Shown in pieces: positions 1-5,258 of a stretch of DNA of 5,258 nt. Source of the DNA: Oscillospiraceae bacterium (lineage in GTDB: Bacteria; Bacillota; Clostridia; Oscillospirales; Oscillospiraceae); the NCBI GenBank assembly GCA_020025675.1, contig JAHHRS010000085.1:1-5258 (forward strand), written 5' to 3'. Positions within the stretch are counted from its first letter, which is position 1; each line of letters starts with the position of its first letter. Position numbers and translations under genes: made by a program. Below the pieces are notes generated by a model, which was given only the letters and a program-made list of their open reading frames with translations, had not been told where the DNA came from and ran no database searches.

Positions 1-3
1 TTT

Positions 4-1161
4 TTAAAAGTATTCTTTTTTTACACTCTTTCCCGCAGCTTTCAGCTCCATTTGAAGATTTTTTATAGCCTCAAGTTTTTTTTCAAAGCTTATACCTATA
101 TCTTCATGTGCAACATTTGCCGCTGTGCCGAAGAAAATATTTATATTAGAGCATTCCAGAAAAAGTTTTTTATATAAAAGCTCCTCAGGACTTTTTCCCA
201 ATTCCAAAATTAGCTCAGGCTTCTTTTTTATTCTCTCTCTTAATTCCAGTGCAGCACTAATAGTTATTATTCCCTCTGTCAGAAGGTCCAAACCGTCAAG
301 CTTTCCCATATCCGGCACCCGCTCACTACCCGAGCCCTCAACAATCTCTATGGGTTTATCCAAATACCTGGAAACCATACTGCCTGTGCTGCCGCCGCAA
401 ACAACATGCTGACCTTTTTTGGCAAAAAACAGCTTTAGCATTCGCTCATCGTCTTTTGGATTTTCAGGCGGTCCAATCAAAAGATTCACAGTGCTCCTGC
501 GGCAAAATCGCATTACAGCTATGGTTCTGTCATCGTCAAGGGCGTCCTTTGAGAGCATGGAACATTTTTTATCCAAAACAGCCGCCGTCACAGAGGCGTA
601 ATTTTCATAAGCGCCGTTTTCTATGAGAAATTTACCCGCTTCCGCTGTTGTCCAGCCGTCATCATTTGTACGGCCTATTCCGGAATGTGTAACGCCATCG
701 CTCATAAGTACAAGAACATCCCCCGGCATTATATCAATCTGACGCTCATGTATTTCCTTGTCCCCAACAAAACGAACATTACAGCTGCTCTTTAAAATCT
801 GACCGTTACGGAGCAAAATTGCCGGCGGATTGTCATATTCAACCAAAAACGCCTTGTCTCCGCATATCTGGAGTGCTGTAAAAGTTGCATATGCCATGTG
901 CCGCTCACGACATACAGGCAGAGTAGCCGCAATGGTGTCAACACACTCTGCAAGCGGGATTCCATGCTCAAGTAATCTTCCCAAAATCGTGCATGTTAAA
1001 GTTGCAAGGATATTCGCTTTAACGCCGCTTCCCAATCCGTCAGACAGCACAAAAACAGGTTCGCTGTCAGTACCGAACATTTTAAAAAAATCGCCGCATA
1101 AGGTTTCTCCGCCATGATTTCGGGATATTAAAGCAAAATCTAAAAACAGTTCCTCTCTCAT
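4..1161 (-). CDS. SpoIIE-family PP2C serine/threonine phosphatase with extra C-terminal domain
   Basis: Metal-dependent (Mn/Mg) protein phosphatase of the SpoIIE/RsbU branch of PP2C, 385 aa, soluble. The catalytic fold covers about 1-220, with acidic metal-ligand motifs CGD (D24), VLSDGLGSG (D41), VLMSDGVTHSG (D155) and DDDRTIAV (D210/D211). Residues about 225-385 are an additional domain I cannot assign, with landmarks CGGSTG (255-260), LLTEGIIT (293-300) and FFGTAANVAHED (343-354), and a basic tail ending KKEYF. No transmembrane or N-terminal sensor domain is present, so the PAS hydrogenase 3 nt upstream is the obvious input. Its binding site GAGGA, 10 nt before the ATG, sits in the last codons of that gene, which favours coupled translation. 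Family members usually dephosphorylate STAS anti-anti-sigma factors, but no STAS protein or kinase is in the window, so the substrate is unknown. The ORF is complete, with a TAA stop 3 nt from the window edge. Confidence 0.92.
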   Translation of the reverse strand: MREELFLDFALISRNHGGETLCGDFFKMFGTDSEPVFVLSDGLGSGVKANILATLTCTILGRLLEHGIPLAECVDTIAATLPVCRERHMAYATFTALQICGDKAFLVEYDNPPAILLRNGQILKSSCNVRFVGDKEIHERQIDIMPGDVLVLMSDGVTHSGIGRTNDDGWTTAEAGKFLIENGAYENYASVTAAVLDKKCSMLSKDALDDDRTIAVMRFCRRSTVNLLIGPPENPKDDERMLKLFFAKKGQHVVCGGSTGSMVSRYLDKPIEIVEGSGSERVPDMGKLDGLDLLTEGIITISAALELRERIKKKPELILELGKSPEELLYKKLFLECSNINIFFGTAANVAHEDIGISFEKKLEAIKNLQMELKAAGKSVKKEYF

Positions 1162-1164
1162 GGC

Positions 1165-2850
1165 TTATCTGTCCTCGTTATCCATCACAACAGTATTTTT
1201 CAAGTCACTTATGGCAATTTTTGTTTCTGCGGCAGTCTCTCCCAGCAGTGAAGCTATTTCGTGCACCATGCGCAGTTGATCGTCTATAATTTTATCGGCA
1301 ATCATAGCTGCATGCTGTTTTTTCTGAAGGGCTTTACGCTTTGATATTTTCTCTTCCGTAACATCCTTCAAAACACAAATTATAAGCTCTGCTTTTTTAT
1401 CCGGGCTTATAGTCTCATCCAAATAAACGTCATAATCCGGCAGATATGTATTGAATTTCATGTACTCCTCACCGGAGGCCAAAGCTTCAATAAAGGCATT
1501 TTCGTCGAGAATGCTTCTCACCGGCTCTCCGATAAGATTATGCGGTTCCATTCCAAAAATGGCGCAGGCAGCCGGATTTATCTGCTGTATTTTAAGGGAC
1601 ATGTCAACGCTCAGTACAGCGCTTGGCATACTGTCAATAACTTTGCCGGCGTAGCTCTCGGCTTTCTTTCTTATATAGGGCAGGCACATTGATTTTTCGG
1701 CTTTTCCCCGTAAAACAGCCTCTGCTTTCTCTCTGCATGTAGAATAACCGCACATACCGCAGTTAAGCTCATCCTCTGGAGAATATTTGTCCATCTGACG
1801 CAGTACCGCCTCTATCTGGTCATCACCGGGTTTGAGGTGGAAAACCCGCTTTGACTTAAACTCTGTCATAATATTCGGTACATCATCAACATTAAAGTCC
1901 TGAGAATGTTCCGCTGTTCCTGCCGCCTTTCTCACCCTAAGCTCACTTACTGCAATGCCTAACTTTTTGCGCTGGAATGAGGGGCCGCCTATACAGCCGC
2001 CTGAGCAAAAATTCATTTCCACAAAGCAGTTTTCAAGCTTTCCGTCTACAATATCATCTAATGTCTGAGTAACATTTTGGAAACCGTCAACAGATAAATA
2101 ATTCAGCTCCGGGCGCTTTGCCATAGTATTTAACACGCCGCCCTTTTCCGGAAAAAGTCTGCTGAGTTTCGCATCATCACAGTTATCTTCAATTCCGCAT
2201 GGAAGCTCTATTTGCTCATGCTCTATCCAGTCCTCCAGCTCCTCAAACAGCAGAACTGCCGAAACATTGCTCTTATCTTCAGCTGTTTCGCCTTTTTTTG
2301 CAAGGCACGGCCCTATAAATACGATTTCAGCCTCAGGGTAGCGGTTCTTCAAAATCTTCGCATGAGCCTGCATTGGAGTCAATACAGGGGCAAGATATTT
2401 TAAAGCCTCGGGTTTATACTTTGTGATATAAGAATTTACAGAAGGACAGCAGGATGAAATCCATGTGCTTCCCTTTTCTGCCGTCAGCCTTTCAAATTCA
2501 GATTTAACCGCAAAGGCACCTTCCGCAGTTTCAAACCCATCTGCAAAGCCAAGCTCTTTTAGTATAAGCCTAAAACTGCTAAAGCTAATATTAAAATAGG
2601 CCGCAAAGCTTGGAGCCACAGTTGCAATTACCTGTTTTCCGGCATTTATCATTTGCAGAACTGCCGGAACATCACTTATGTCCTCTTTTGCATGCTGAGG
2701 GCAGACTATGGTGCATGTACCGCAGAGTATACAGTCATTTTCAATTATTGAAGCCACATGGTCCTTAACCCTAATTGATTTAACCGGGCAGTAACGAACG
2801 CACTTATAGCAGTCTTTACAGTTTACTTTTTTAAATTGCAGTATACTCAT
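1165..2850 (-). CDS. hydS: Sensory-type [FeFe]-hydrogenase with PAS domain (HydS/HfsB-like)
   Basis: Putative H2- or redox-sensing [FeFe]-hydrogenase, 561 aa, cytoplasmic. Domain order: two [4Fe-4S] ferredoxin motifs (C11/C14/C17/C21 and C40/C43/C46/C50); H-cluster domain about 70-300 with L1 SSCCPS (C134, C135), L2 FIGPCLAKK (C182) and L3 VEMNFCSGGCIGGP (C282, C286); a further Fe-S domain with C364-x2-C367-x4-C372 and C389 (PF04060-like); a PAS domain about 400-497 (IDSMPSAVLSVD to CVLKDVTEE); then a helical, coiled-coil-like tail 498-561 containing EIASLLGETAAETK. This is the architecture of group C sensory hydrogenases, probably the phosphatase-linked subgroup, and of T. saccharolyticum HfsB. 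Both L1 cysteines are kept, but other active-site neighbours differ from catalytic enzymes (G180, N280, T158). The ATG is 6 nt from GGGGAG. An 89-bp gap with a hairpin precedes it; the phosphatase starts 3 nt after its stop. HfsB evidence from T. saccharolyticum means a direct catalytic role cannot be excluded. Confidence 0.93.
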   Translation of the reverse strand: MSILQFKKVNCKDCYKCVRYCPVKSIRVKDHVASIIENDCILCGTCTIVCPQHAKEDISDVPAVLQMINAGKQVIATVAPSFAAYFNISFSSFRLILKELGFADGFETAEGAFAVKSEFERLTAEKGSTWISSCCPSVNSYITKYKPEALKYLAPVLTPMQAHAKILKNRYPEAEIVFIGPCLAKKGETAEDKSNVSAVLLFEELEDWIEHEQIELPCGIEDNCDDAKLSRLFPEKGGVLNTMAKRPELNYLSVDGFQNVTQTLDDIVDGKLENCFVEMNFCSGGCIGGPSFQRKKLGIAVSELRVRKAAGTAEHSQDFNVDDVPNIMTEFKSKRVFHLKPGDDQIEAVLRQMDKYSPEDELNCGMCGYSTCREKAEAVLRGKAEKSMCLPYIRKKAESYAGKVIDSMPSAVLSVDMSLKIQQINPAACAIFGMEPHNLIGEPVRSILDENAFIEALASGEEYMKFNTYLPDYDVYLDETISPDKKAELIICVLKDVTEEKISKRKALQKKQHAAMIADKIIDDQLRMVHEIASLLGETAAETKIAISDLKNTVVMDNEDR

Positions 2851-2898
2851 AATATACTCCCCATATGAAATAATTTAAAAACCGGCTCCATAGACACA

Positions 2899-2930
2899 GC
2901 GGCTGCATAAGACATCGTCTCTGCAGCCGC
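2899..2930. other. GC-rich hairpin between the ferredoxin and sensor-hydrogenase genes
   Basis: A perfect 8-bp inverted repeat (GCGGCTGC at 2899-2906, GCAGCCGC at 2923-2930) encloses a second 4-bp stem (AGAC 2910-2913, GTCT 2917-2920) with a 3-nt loop. It starts 9 nt after the ferredoxin stop codon and fills much of the 89-bp gap, the only sizeable gap in the operon. An AT-rich outer repeat (2871-2881 with 2933-2942, one bulge) could lengthen the stem. On the plus strand the stem is followed by GCTTTTT, terminator-like, but no plus-strand gene leads into it. On the minus strand no T-run follows directly; GGTTTTT occurs 14 nt further on (2885-2879). Likely roles are mRNA processing or stability, or partial attenuation between the upstream and downstream pairs of genes. 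Confidence 0.6.
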
Positions 2931-2939
2931 GCTTTTTAA

Positions 2940-3182
2940 TTAAAGCTTTTCCAGAATATACTGTCTGAAAAGCTCGTCCGTATTGCCCTCTCCGATACCT
3001 GTAATAACAGCATCATCTACAGCAACGCTAACCCCGTCTTCGCAATGCCCAAGGCAGAAGGCACTGCAAACTGTTACCCTGTCCGCCAAATTATTTTCTT
3101 CCACCAGTGCTTTAAGCCGCTTCATTACCTTATAGCTGCCGCGCTGGTGACATGAACTTCCGATGCAAACCTGTACCTTCAT
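2940..3182 (-). CDS. Thioredoxin-like [2Fe-2S] ferredoxin (stand-alone NuoE/HydC-type domain)
   Basis: Small electron carrier of the thioredoxin-like [2Fe-2S] ferredoxin family, the fold found in NuoE and HydC subunits. The 80 residues show the expected ligand pattern: C6-x4-C11 near the N-terminus (VCIGSSC) and C39-x3-C43 in VCSAFCLGHC, with an additional C47. At 80 aa it has only the cluster-binding domain; full NuoE subunits are about twice as long with an N-terminal helical domain. There is no signal peptide or membrane segment. The ATG lies 3 nt after the preceding hydrogenase stop. Its ribosome binding site (GGAGAGGAG, about 9 nt upstream) is inside the last codons of that gene, so translation is probably coupled. 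Inferred role: electron transfer between a hydrogenase and an NAD(H)-linked partner, or redox input to the sensor downstream. No NuoF-like flavoprotein is in the window, so the partner is unknown. Confidence 0.9.
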   Translation of the reverse strand: MKVQVCIGSSCHQRGSYKVMKRLKALVEENNLADRVTVCSAFCLGHCEDGVSVAVDDAVITGIGEGNTDELFRQYILEKL

Positions 3183-3185
3183 TAT

Positions 3186-4649
3186 TTACTGCTCCTCTCC
3201 AAAGCCGTCAAGAACAGAAATAGCGCTCTTAATGCTCTGCTCCACGGCTGTTTTTCCGTATTTTGTAACCTCCATCGCATCCTTGGGGTTGTGGTTAATA
3301 CATCCGGGGCCGCCTATACATCCGCCTTCGCAGCACATGCCCTCAATGAAGTTATTTTCAAGCTTGCCCATCTTTCTCATTAACAATGCCTTGTTACACT
3401 CAGCAAGACCGTTACATACAATGGGATTAGCCTTAAACTGGTCTTCGGTGATTTCGTGCTCCTTGAGTGCTTCGGCAACCGCCTCCACAAGTCCCCCGCT
3501 TCTGGCAAAAATTCTGCCAAAGTAGCTTGCATTATCCAGGGGAGTACCCTGAAGCTTGGAAATATCTATATTTTTGGCATCAAAGAGAGCCTGAAGTTCC
3601 TCAAAGGTGAGAACCGCATCCACATTCTCAGCTCTTCTTTGCTGTTCGTCTTTTTTTGCTATGCAAGGGCCTATAAACACCACTTTGCAGCCGGGATCCA
3701 TTTGCTTTAAGACCTTGCCCATCTGAGCCATTGGGCTGGGATTGGAGCTTATGTCAGGAACTATCGTAGGATAGTTTTTATGTATGAAATTAAAAAATGC
3801 AGGGCAGCAGGATGAAGTAAGAAACCCTTTTTCAACAAGTTCCTTTGCTTCCATATAGGCTACCATGTCGCCGCCCCATGCAGCCTCTATAACCGAATGG
3901 AATCCCAGCTCCTTAATACCTGATACAGCCTTCTCAGTGCTCATGCCCGGAACACTGTCAAACTGGCTCGCAATGGAAGGAGCCACCACAGCATAAACAT
4001 TGTAATTTTTGTTATTATCACTTTCAATGAGCATACGAATAACGTTTGTAATAAAACTCTTATCCATAATGGCTCCAAATGGGCACTGATACACGCACTG
4101 TCCGCAGCTTATACACTTATTTTCATTGATGACAGCCTTAAAGGTTTTGGGATCAGTGCTCAGAGCGTTTGCCTTACAGGCATTCATACACGGTCTTGTC
4201 CTTTTTATTATAGCGCTGTATGAGCACGCTTCCCTGCATTTGCCGCAATTTACGCACAGGCTTTTATCTATATGTGCTTTTCTGTCCGGTCCAAAGGAAA
4301 TTGCGTCTCTTGGACATACATTTATGCAGCGGTGAGCAATACAGCCGCGGCAGTTGTCGGTAACAACCATACCGTCAACGGGACATTCGTCACATGCTAT
4401 TGGAAGTACCTGCACAATGGCGGTTTTTTCCGGGTCACCGCCCATGGCAAGCTTCACCCGCTCGTCAAGTATAGCCCTTTCCTTATATATGCAACAGCGC
4501 ATAGTGGGGTCTGAGCCGTCGGGAATTATTTCCTTGCTTATCCCCATTACGCTTACTGGATCCAGTTTCTCTTCAAAAGCATGTCTCGCAACAGCAGACA
4601 GGACTTTGTTTTTAAGCAACTGAACATCGGTATCAAACATGTTGTGCAT
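3186..4649 (-). CDS. [FeFe]-hydrogenase, group B-like, with multi-[4Fe-4S] N-terminus
   Basis: Probable catalytic iron-only hydrogenase, interconverting protons plus electrons and H2 in the cytoplasm, with ferredoxin the likely electron partner (family inference). The 487-aa length fits group B monomeric enzymes. Residues 1-80 include an RCCIYKERAI segment typical of that group. Cysteine clusters follow: CDEC (86, 89), C100/C103/C108/C112, C132/C135/C138/C142, C154/C158 and C179/C182/C185/C189, enough for at least three [4Fe-4S] clusters. The H-cluster domain spans about 215-450: L1 TSSCCPAF (C281 proton relay, C282 ligand), L2 FIGPCIAKK (C329), L3 EGMCCEGGCIGGPG (C440, C444). E267, E270 and S305 align by eye with the Clostridium pasteurianum CpI proton path. 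The canonical L2 methionine is Gly327. Start: the ATG at 4649 lies 8 nt from AAGGAG; the ATG at residue 4 would be 17 nt away. First gene of the operon; the next starts 3 nt after its stop. Resembles R. albus hydA2 in context; the exact subgroup (B1/B3) is inferred. Confidence 0.93.
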   Translation of the reverse strand: MHNMFDTDVQLLKNKVLSAVARHAFEEKLDPVSVMGISKEIIPDGSDPTMRCCIYKERAILDERVKLAMGGDPEKTAIVQVLPIACDECPVDGMVVTDNCRGCIAHRCINVCPRDAISFGPDRKAHIDKSLCVNCGKCREACSYSAIIKRTRPCMNACKANALSTDPKTFKAVINENKCISCGQCVYQCPFGAIMDKSFITNVIRMLIESDNNKNYNVYAVVAPSIASQFDSVPGMSTEKAVSGIKELGFHSVIEAAWGGDMVAYMEAKELVEKGFLTSSCCPAFFNFIHKNYPTIVPDISSNPSPMAQMGKVLKQMDPGCKVVFIGPCIAKKDEQQRRAENVDAVLTFEELQALFDAKNIDISKLQGTPLDNASYFGRIFARSGGLVEAVAEALKEHEITEDQFKANPIVCNGLAECNKALLMRKMGKLENNFIEGMCCEGGCIGGPGCINHNPKDAMEVTKYGKTAVEQSIKSAISVLDGFGEEQ

Positions 4650-4656
4650 AGAAAAG

Positions 4657-4665
4657 ACTCCTTTT
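4657..4665 (-). promoter_or_regulatory. Ribosome binding site of the first hydrogenase gene
   Basis: On the minus strand this reads AAAAGGAGT, a near-consensus Shine-Dalgarno sequence. It lies 8 nt before the ATG at 4649 and 17 nt before the in-frame ATG at 4640, so it decides the start in favour of the longer 487-aa product. Confidence 0.85.
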
Positions 4666-4698
4666 AACTCAATTTATTGCGGAAATAAAATTCATCGT

Positions 4699-4875
4699 TT
4701 ATCCCAAATCGGGACGGCAAATATGCCCCGCTCTCATAAAAAGAGGATACCATGTATTGTCACTTTTATCAATAATATTTTTATTTTCGCTTATTTTTTC
4801 GTCATTACTACCAAAATCTATTAATCCTTTAAAGCTTTCAAAATAGCTTCTGTTGTTATTTTTGTGAAAGGCCAT
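4699..4875 (-). CDS. Doubtful small ORF upstream of the hydrogenase operon
   Basis: An ATG at 4875 opens a 58-codon frame ending in TAA at 4699, 49 nt before the first hydrogenase gene and on the same strand. The peptide starts MAFHKNNNRSYFESF and ends NTWYPLFMRAGHICRPDLG. It is lysine/asparagine-rich with no cysteine motif, signal peptide or membrane helix that I recognise. The frame is open for about 28 more codons upstream of the ATG, back to a TGA near 4957, without a recognisable start. There is no Shine-Dalgarno sequence before the ATG, the composition is far more AT-rich than the genes downstream, and a good promoter match lies inside it. It could be a decayed gene end, a small protein, or chance. 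Confidence 0.2.
   Translation of the reverse strand: MAFHKNNNRSYFESFKGLIDFGSNDEKISENKNIIDKSDNTWYPLFMRAGHICRPDLG
4702..4730 (-). other. Possible competing hairpins in the operon leader
   Basis: Two short inverted repeats share the same bases. One pairs 4710-4713 plus 4717-4719 with 4724-4730 (CGGG, GCA against TGC, CCCG; 4-nt loop, 3-nt bulge). The other pairs 4702-4705 with 4711-4714 (TCCC/GGGA, 5-nt loop). They share bases 4711-4713 and so exclude each other. If transcription starts near 4737 they would lie at the 5' end of the mRNA. Neither is followed by a long T-run on the minus strand, so a terminator is not supported. They match no riboswitch class that I recognise. Confidence 0.25.
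4744..4772 (-). promoter_or_regulatory. Candidate sigma-A promoter for the hydrogenase operon
   Basis: On the minus strand TTGATA (4772-4767; 5 of 6 matches to the -35 consensus) is followed after 17 nt by TATCCT (4749-4744; 4 of 6 to the -10), preceded by TGG, an extended -10 element. It would start transcription near 4737, giving a leader of about 88 nt before the first hydrogenase gene. It lies inside the doubtful 58-codon ORF at 4875-4699; both cannot easily be the main function of this stretch. Motif match only, no experimental support. Confidence 0.45.
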
Positions 4876-5076
4876 TGAAAAGCAATAATTTAGTGCTATA
4901 TAATTACTGCATAGAGCAAAAATTTCTGGGCTTAAACATATTAAAAAGGTTTCGTTACAGGCTCATTGTTCTCGTAAGAATTCCATTGGCTATGTTTAGA
5001 ATAAACAAACTAACCCTCTAAGGTAATTTGACTGTATTTTGAATAAATAAGACAAATGCTCACAATGAATTCAACA

Positions 5077-5098
5077 GCCGCAGACAGCTGCCGCAGAC
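5077..5098. repeat. Short GC-rich direct repeat
   Basis: GCCGCAGAC occurs twice, at 5077-5085 and 5090-5098, with a 13-bp period. It forms a small GC-rich island in an otherwise AT-rich region. The bases between include CAGCTG, and GCAG/CTGC can pair across a 4-nt loop. It may be a fragment of a genome-wide dispersed repeat or a protein-binding site; nothing in the window decides. Confidence 0.4.
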
Positions 5099-5175
5099 TT
5101 AGGTGAGTATAGATAGTGCAAAATAATTGTAATTATATGTCCCCATATTCATAATAATGCAAACTAAAATTCATA

Positions 5176-5204
5176 TTCAGCCCTTGAATACGATCTGGTA
5201 TAAT
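5176..5204 (+). promoter_or_regulatory. Candidate divergent promoter reading rightward out of the window
   Basis: A consensus extended -10, TGG followed by TATAAT (5199-5204), is preceded 17 nt upstream by TTCAGC (5176-5181), only 3 of 6 matches to the -35 consensus. Extended -10 promoters tolerate a weak -35. Transcription would start near 5211 and leave the window, implying a divergent gene or RNA beyond 5258. AT-rich DNA often produces such matches by chance. Confidence 0.35.
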
Positions 5205-5230
5205 ATCTCTTTAATATATTGCTCTCTTAT

Positions 5231-5258
5231 ATTTTACACCTAAAATTTAATTTTTCAA
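5231..5258 (-). promoter_or_regulatory. Weak candidate promoter toward the operon at the window edge
   Basis: On the minus strand TTGAAA (5258-5253) is followed after 16 nt by TAAAAT (5236-5231), 5 of 6 matches to each consensus hexamer. It would transcribe toward the hydrogenase operon with a leader near 580 nt, or serve a small RNA in the intergenic region. The very AT-rich context makes a chance match likely. Confidence 0.2.

Larger units (their letters stand above)
4650..5258. other. AT-rich upstream intergenic region (609 bp)
   Basis: No confident gene lies here. I see the candidate operon promoter and leader hairpins (4702-4772), the doubtful ORF at 4699-4875, a GC-rich direct repeat at 5077-5098, a small inverted repeat at 5135-5148, a plus-strand promoter-like element at 5176-5204 and a weak minus-strand promoter match at 5231-5258. 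Between about 4960 and 5258 frames on both strands are broken by frequent stops. No tRNA, recognised riboswitch, Rex-type TTGTTAA palindrome or insertion-sequence end is apparent. Confidence 0.6.

Noticed and set aside
2899..2937. Rho-independent terminator for a plus-strand transcript
   Set aside because: The stem followed by GCTTTTT fits in form, but no plus-strand gene precedes it; it is reported only as a hairpin.
125..4623. Numerous plus-strand ORFs of 60-120 codons opposite the four genes
   Set aside because: They are antisense shadows of well-supported minus-strand genes, with no family motifs and no consistent ribosome binding sites.
4638..4640. Alternative start of the first hydrogenase at its second methionine
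   Set aside because: It lies 17 nt from the AAGGAG site, whereas the first ATG is 8 nt away.
4639..4824. 61-codon plus-strand ORF over the operon leader
   Set aside because: It starts inside the first hydrogenase gene on the opposite strand, has no clear ribosome binding site, overlaps the candidate promoter and gives an unremarkable hydrophobic peptide.
5135..5148. ATATG-TCCC-CATAT inverted repeat as an operator
   Set aside because: A 5-bp arm of mostly A/T bases in AT-rich DNA is expected by chance. Its reverse strand shares ATATGGGGA with the sensor gene's ribosome binding site, but no start codon follows at a proper distance.
4650..5258. Rex (redox repressor) operator upstream of the hydrogenase operon
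   Set aside because: No TTGTTAA-type palindrome was found on either strand, though Rex control of fermentation genes would have been plausible.
4650..5258. CRISPR array, tRNA, insertion sequence or other mobile element
   Set aside because: No regularly spaced long repeats, cloverleaf, transposase fragment or terminal inverted repeats are visible.

Overview
The window is a compact, single-direction (minus-strand) gene cluster from an anaerobic Firmicute, most likely a fermentative clostridium or Ruminococcus-like bacterium. The evidence is the gene content (two distinct [FeFe]-hydrogenase proteins, a NuoE-type mini-ferredoxin and a SpoIIE/PP2C phosphatase), the strong AGGAG-type ribosome binding sites, TAA stops throughout, and an AT-rich non-coding stretch beside coding DNA of moderate GC. 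This taxonomy is an inference from family content, not from a marker gene.

Layout, read in the direction of transcription (right to left): a 609-bp AT-rich upstream region (5258 to 4650) with possible promoters, small inverted and direct repeats and one doubtful 58-codon ORF; a 487-aa group B-like [FeFe]-hydrogenase (4649-3186); an 80-aa thioredoxin-like [2Fe-2S] ferredoxin (3182-2940) starting 3 nt later; an 89-bp intercistronic gap with a strong GC-rich hairpin; a 561-aa sensory-type [FeFe]-hydrogenase with a PAS domain (2850-1165); and, 3 nt later, a 385-aa SpoIIE-family PP2C phosphatase with an extra C-terminal domain (1161-4). All four genes are complete. They very probably form one operon, which may continue beyond position 1.

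The best reading is a hydrogen/redox metabolism and sensing locus. It has the content of the four-gene hfs operon of Thermoanaerobacterium saccharolyticum (two [FeFe]-hydrogenase genes, one of them the PAS-containing hfsB) and of the hydA2-hydS neighbourhood of Ruminococcus albus, which also includes a serine/threonine phosphatase. The first hydrogenase keeps every by-eye equivalent of the canonical proton-transfer residues and looks catalytic. The second keeps the H-cluster cysteines but has altered second-shell residues, followed by an Fe-S domain, a PAS domain and a helical output tail. It is translationally adjacent to the phosphatase, suggesting H2/redox sensing passed to protein dephosphorylation. 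The cluster type is known; what remains unexplained is the signalling output, the phosphatase C-terminal domain, the hairpin between ferredoxin and sensor genes, and the upstream region.
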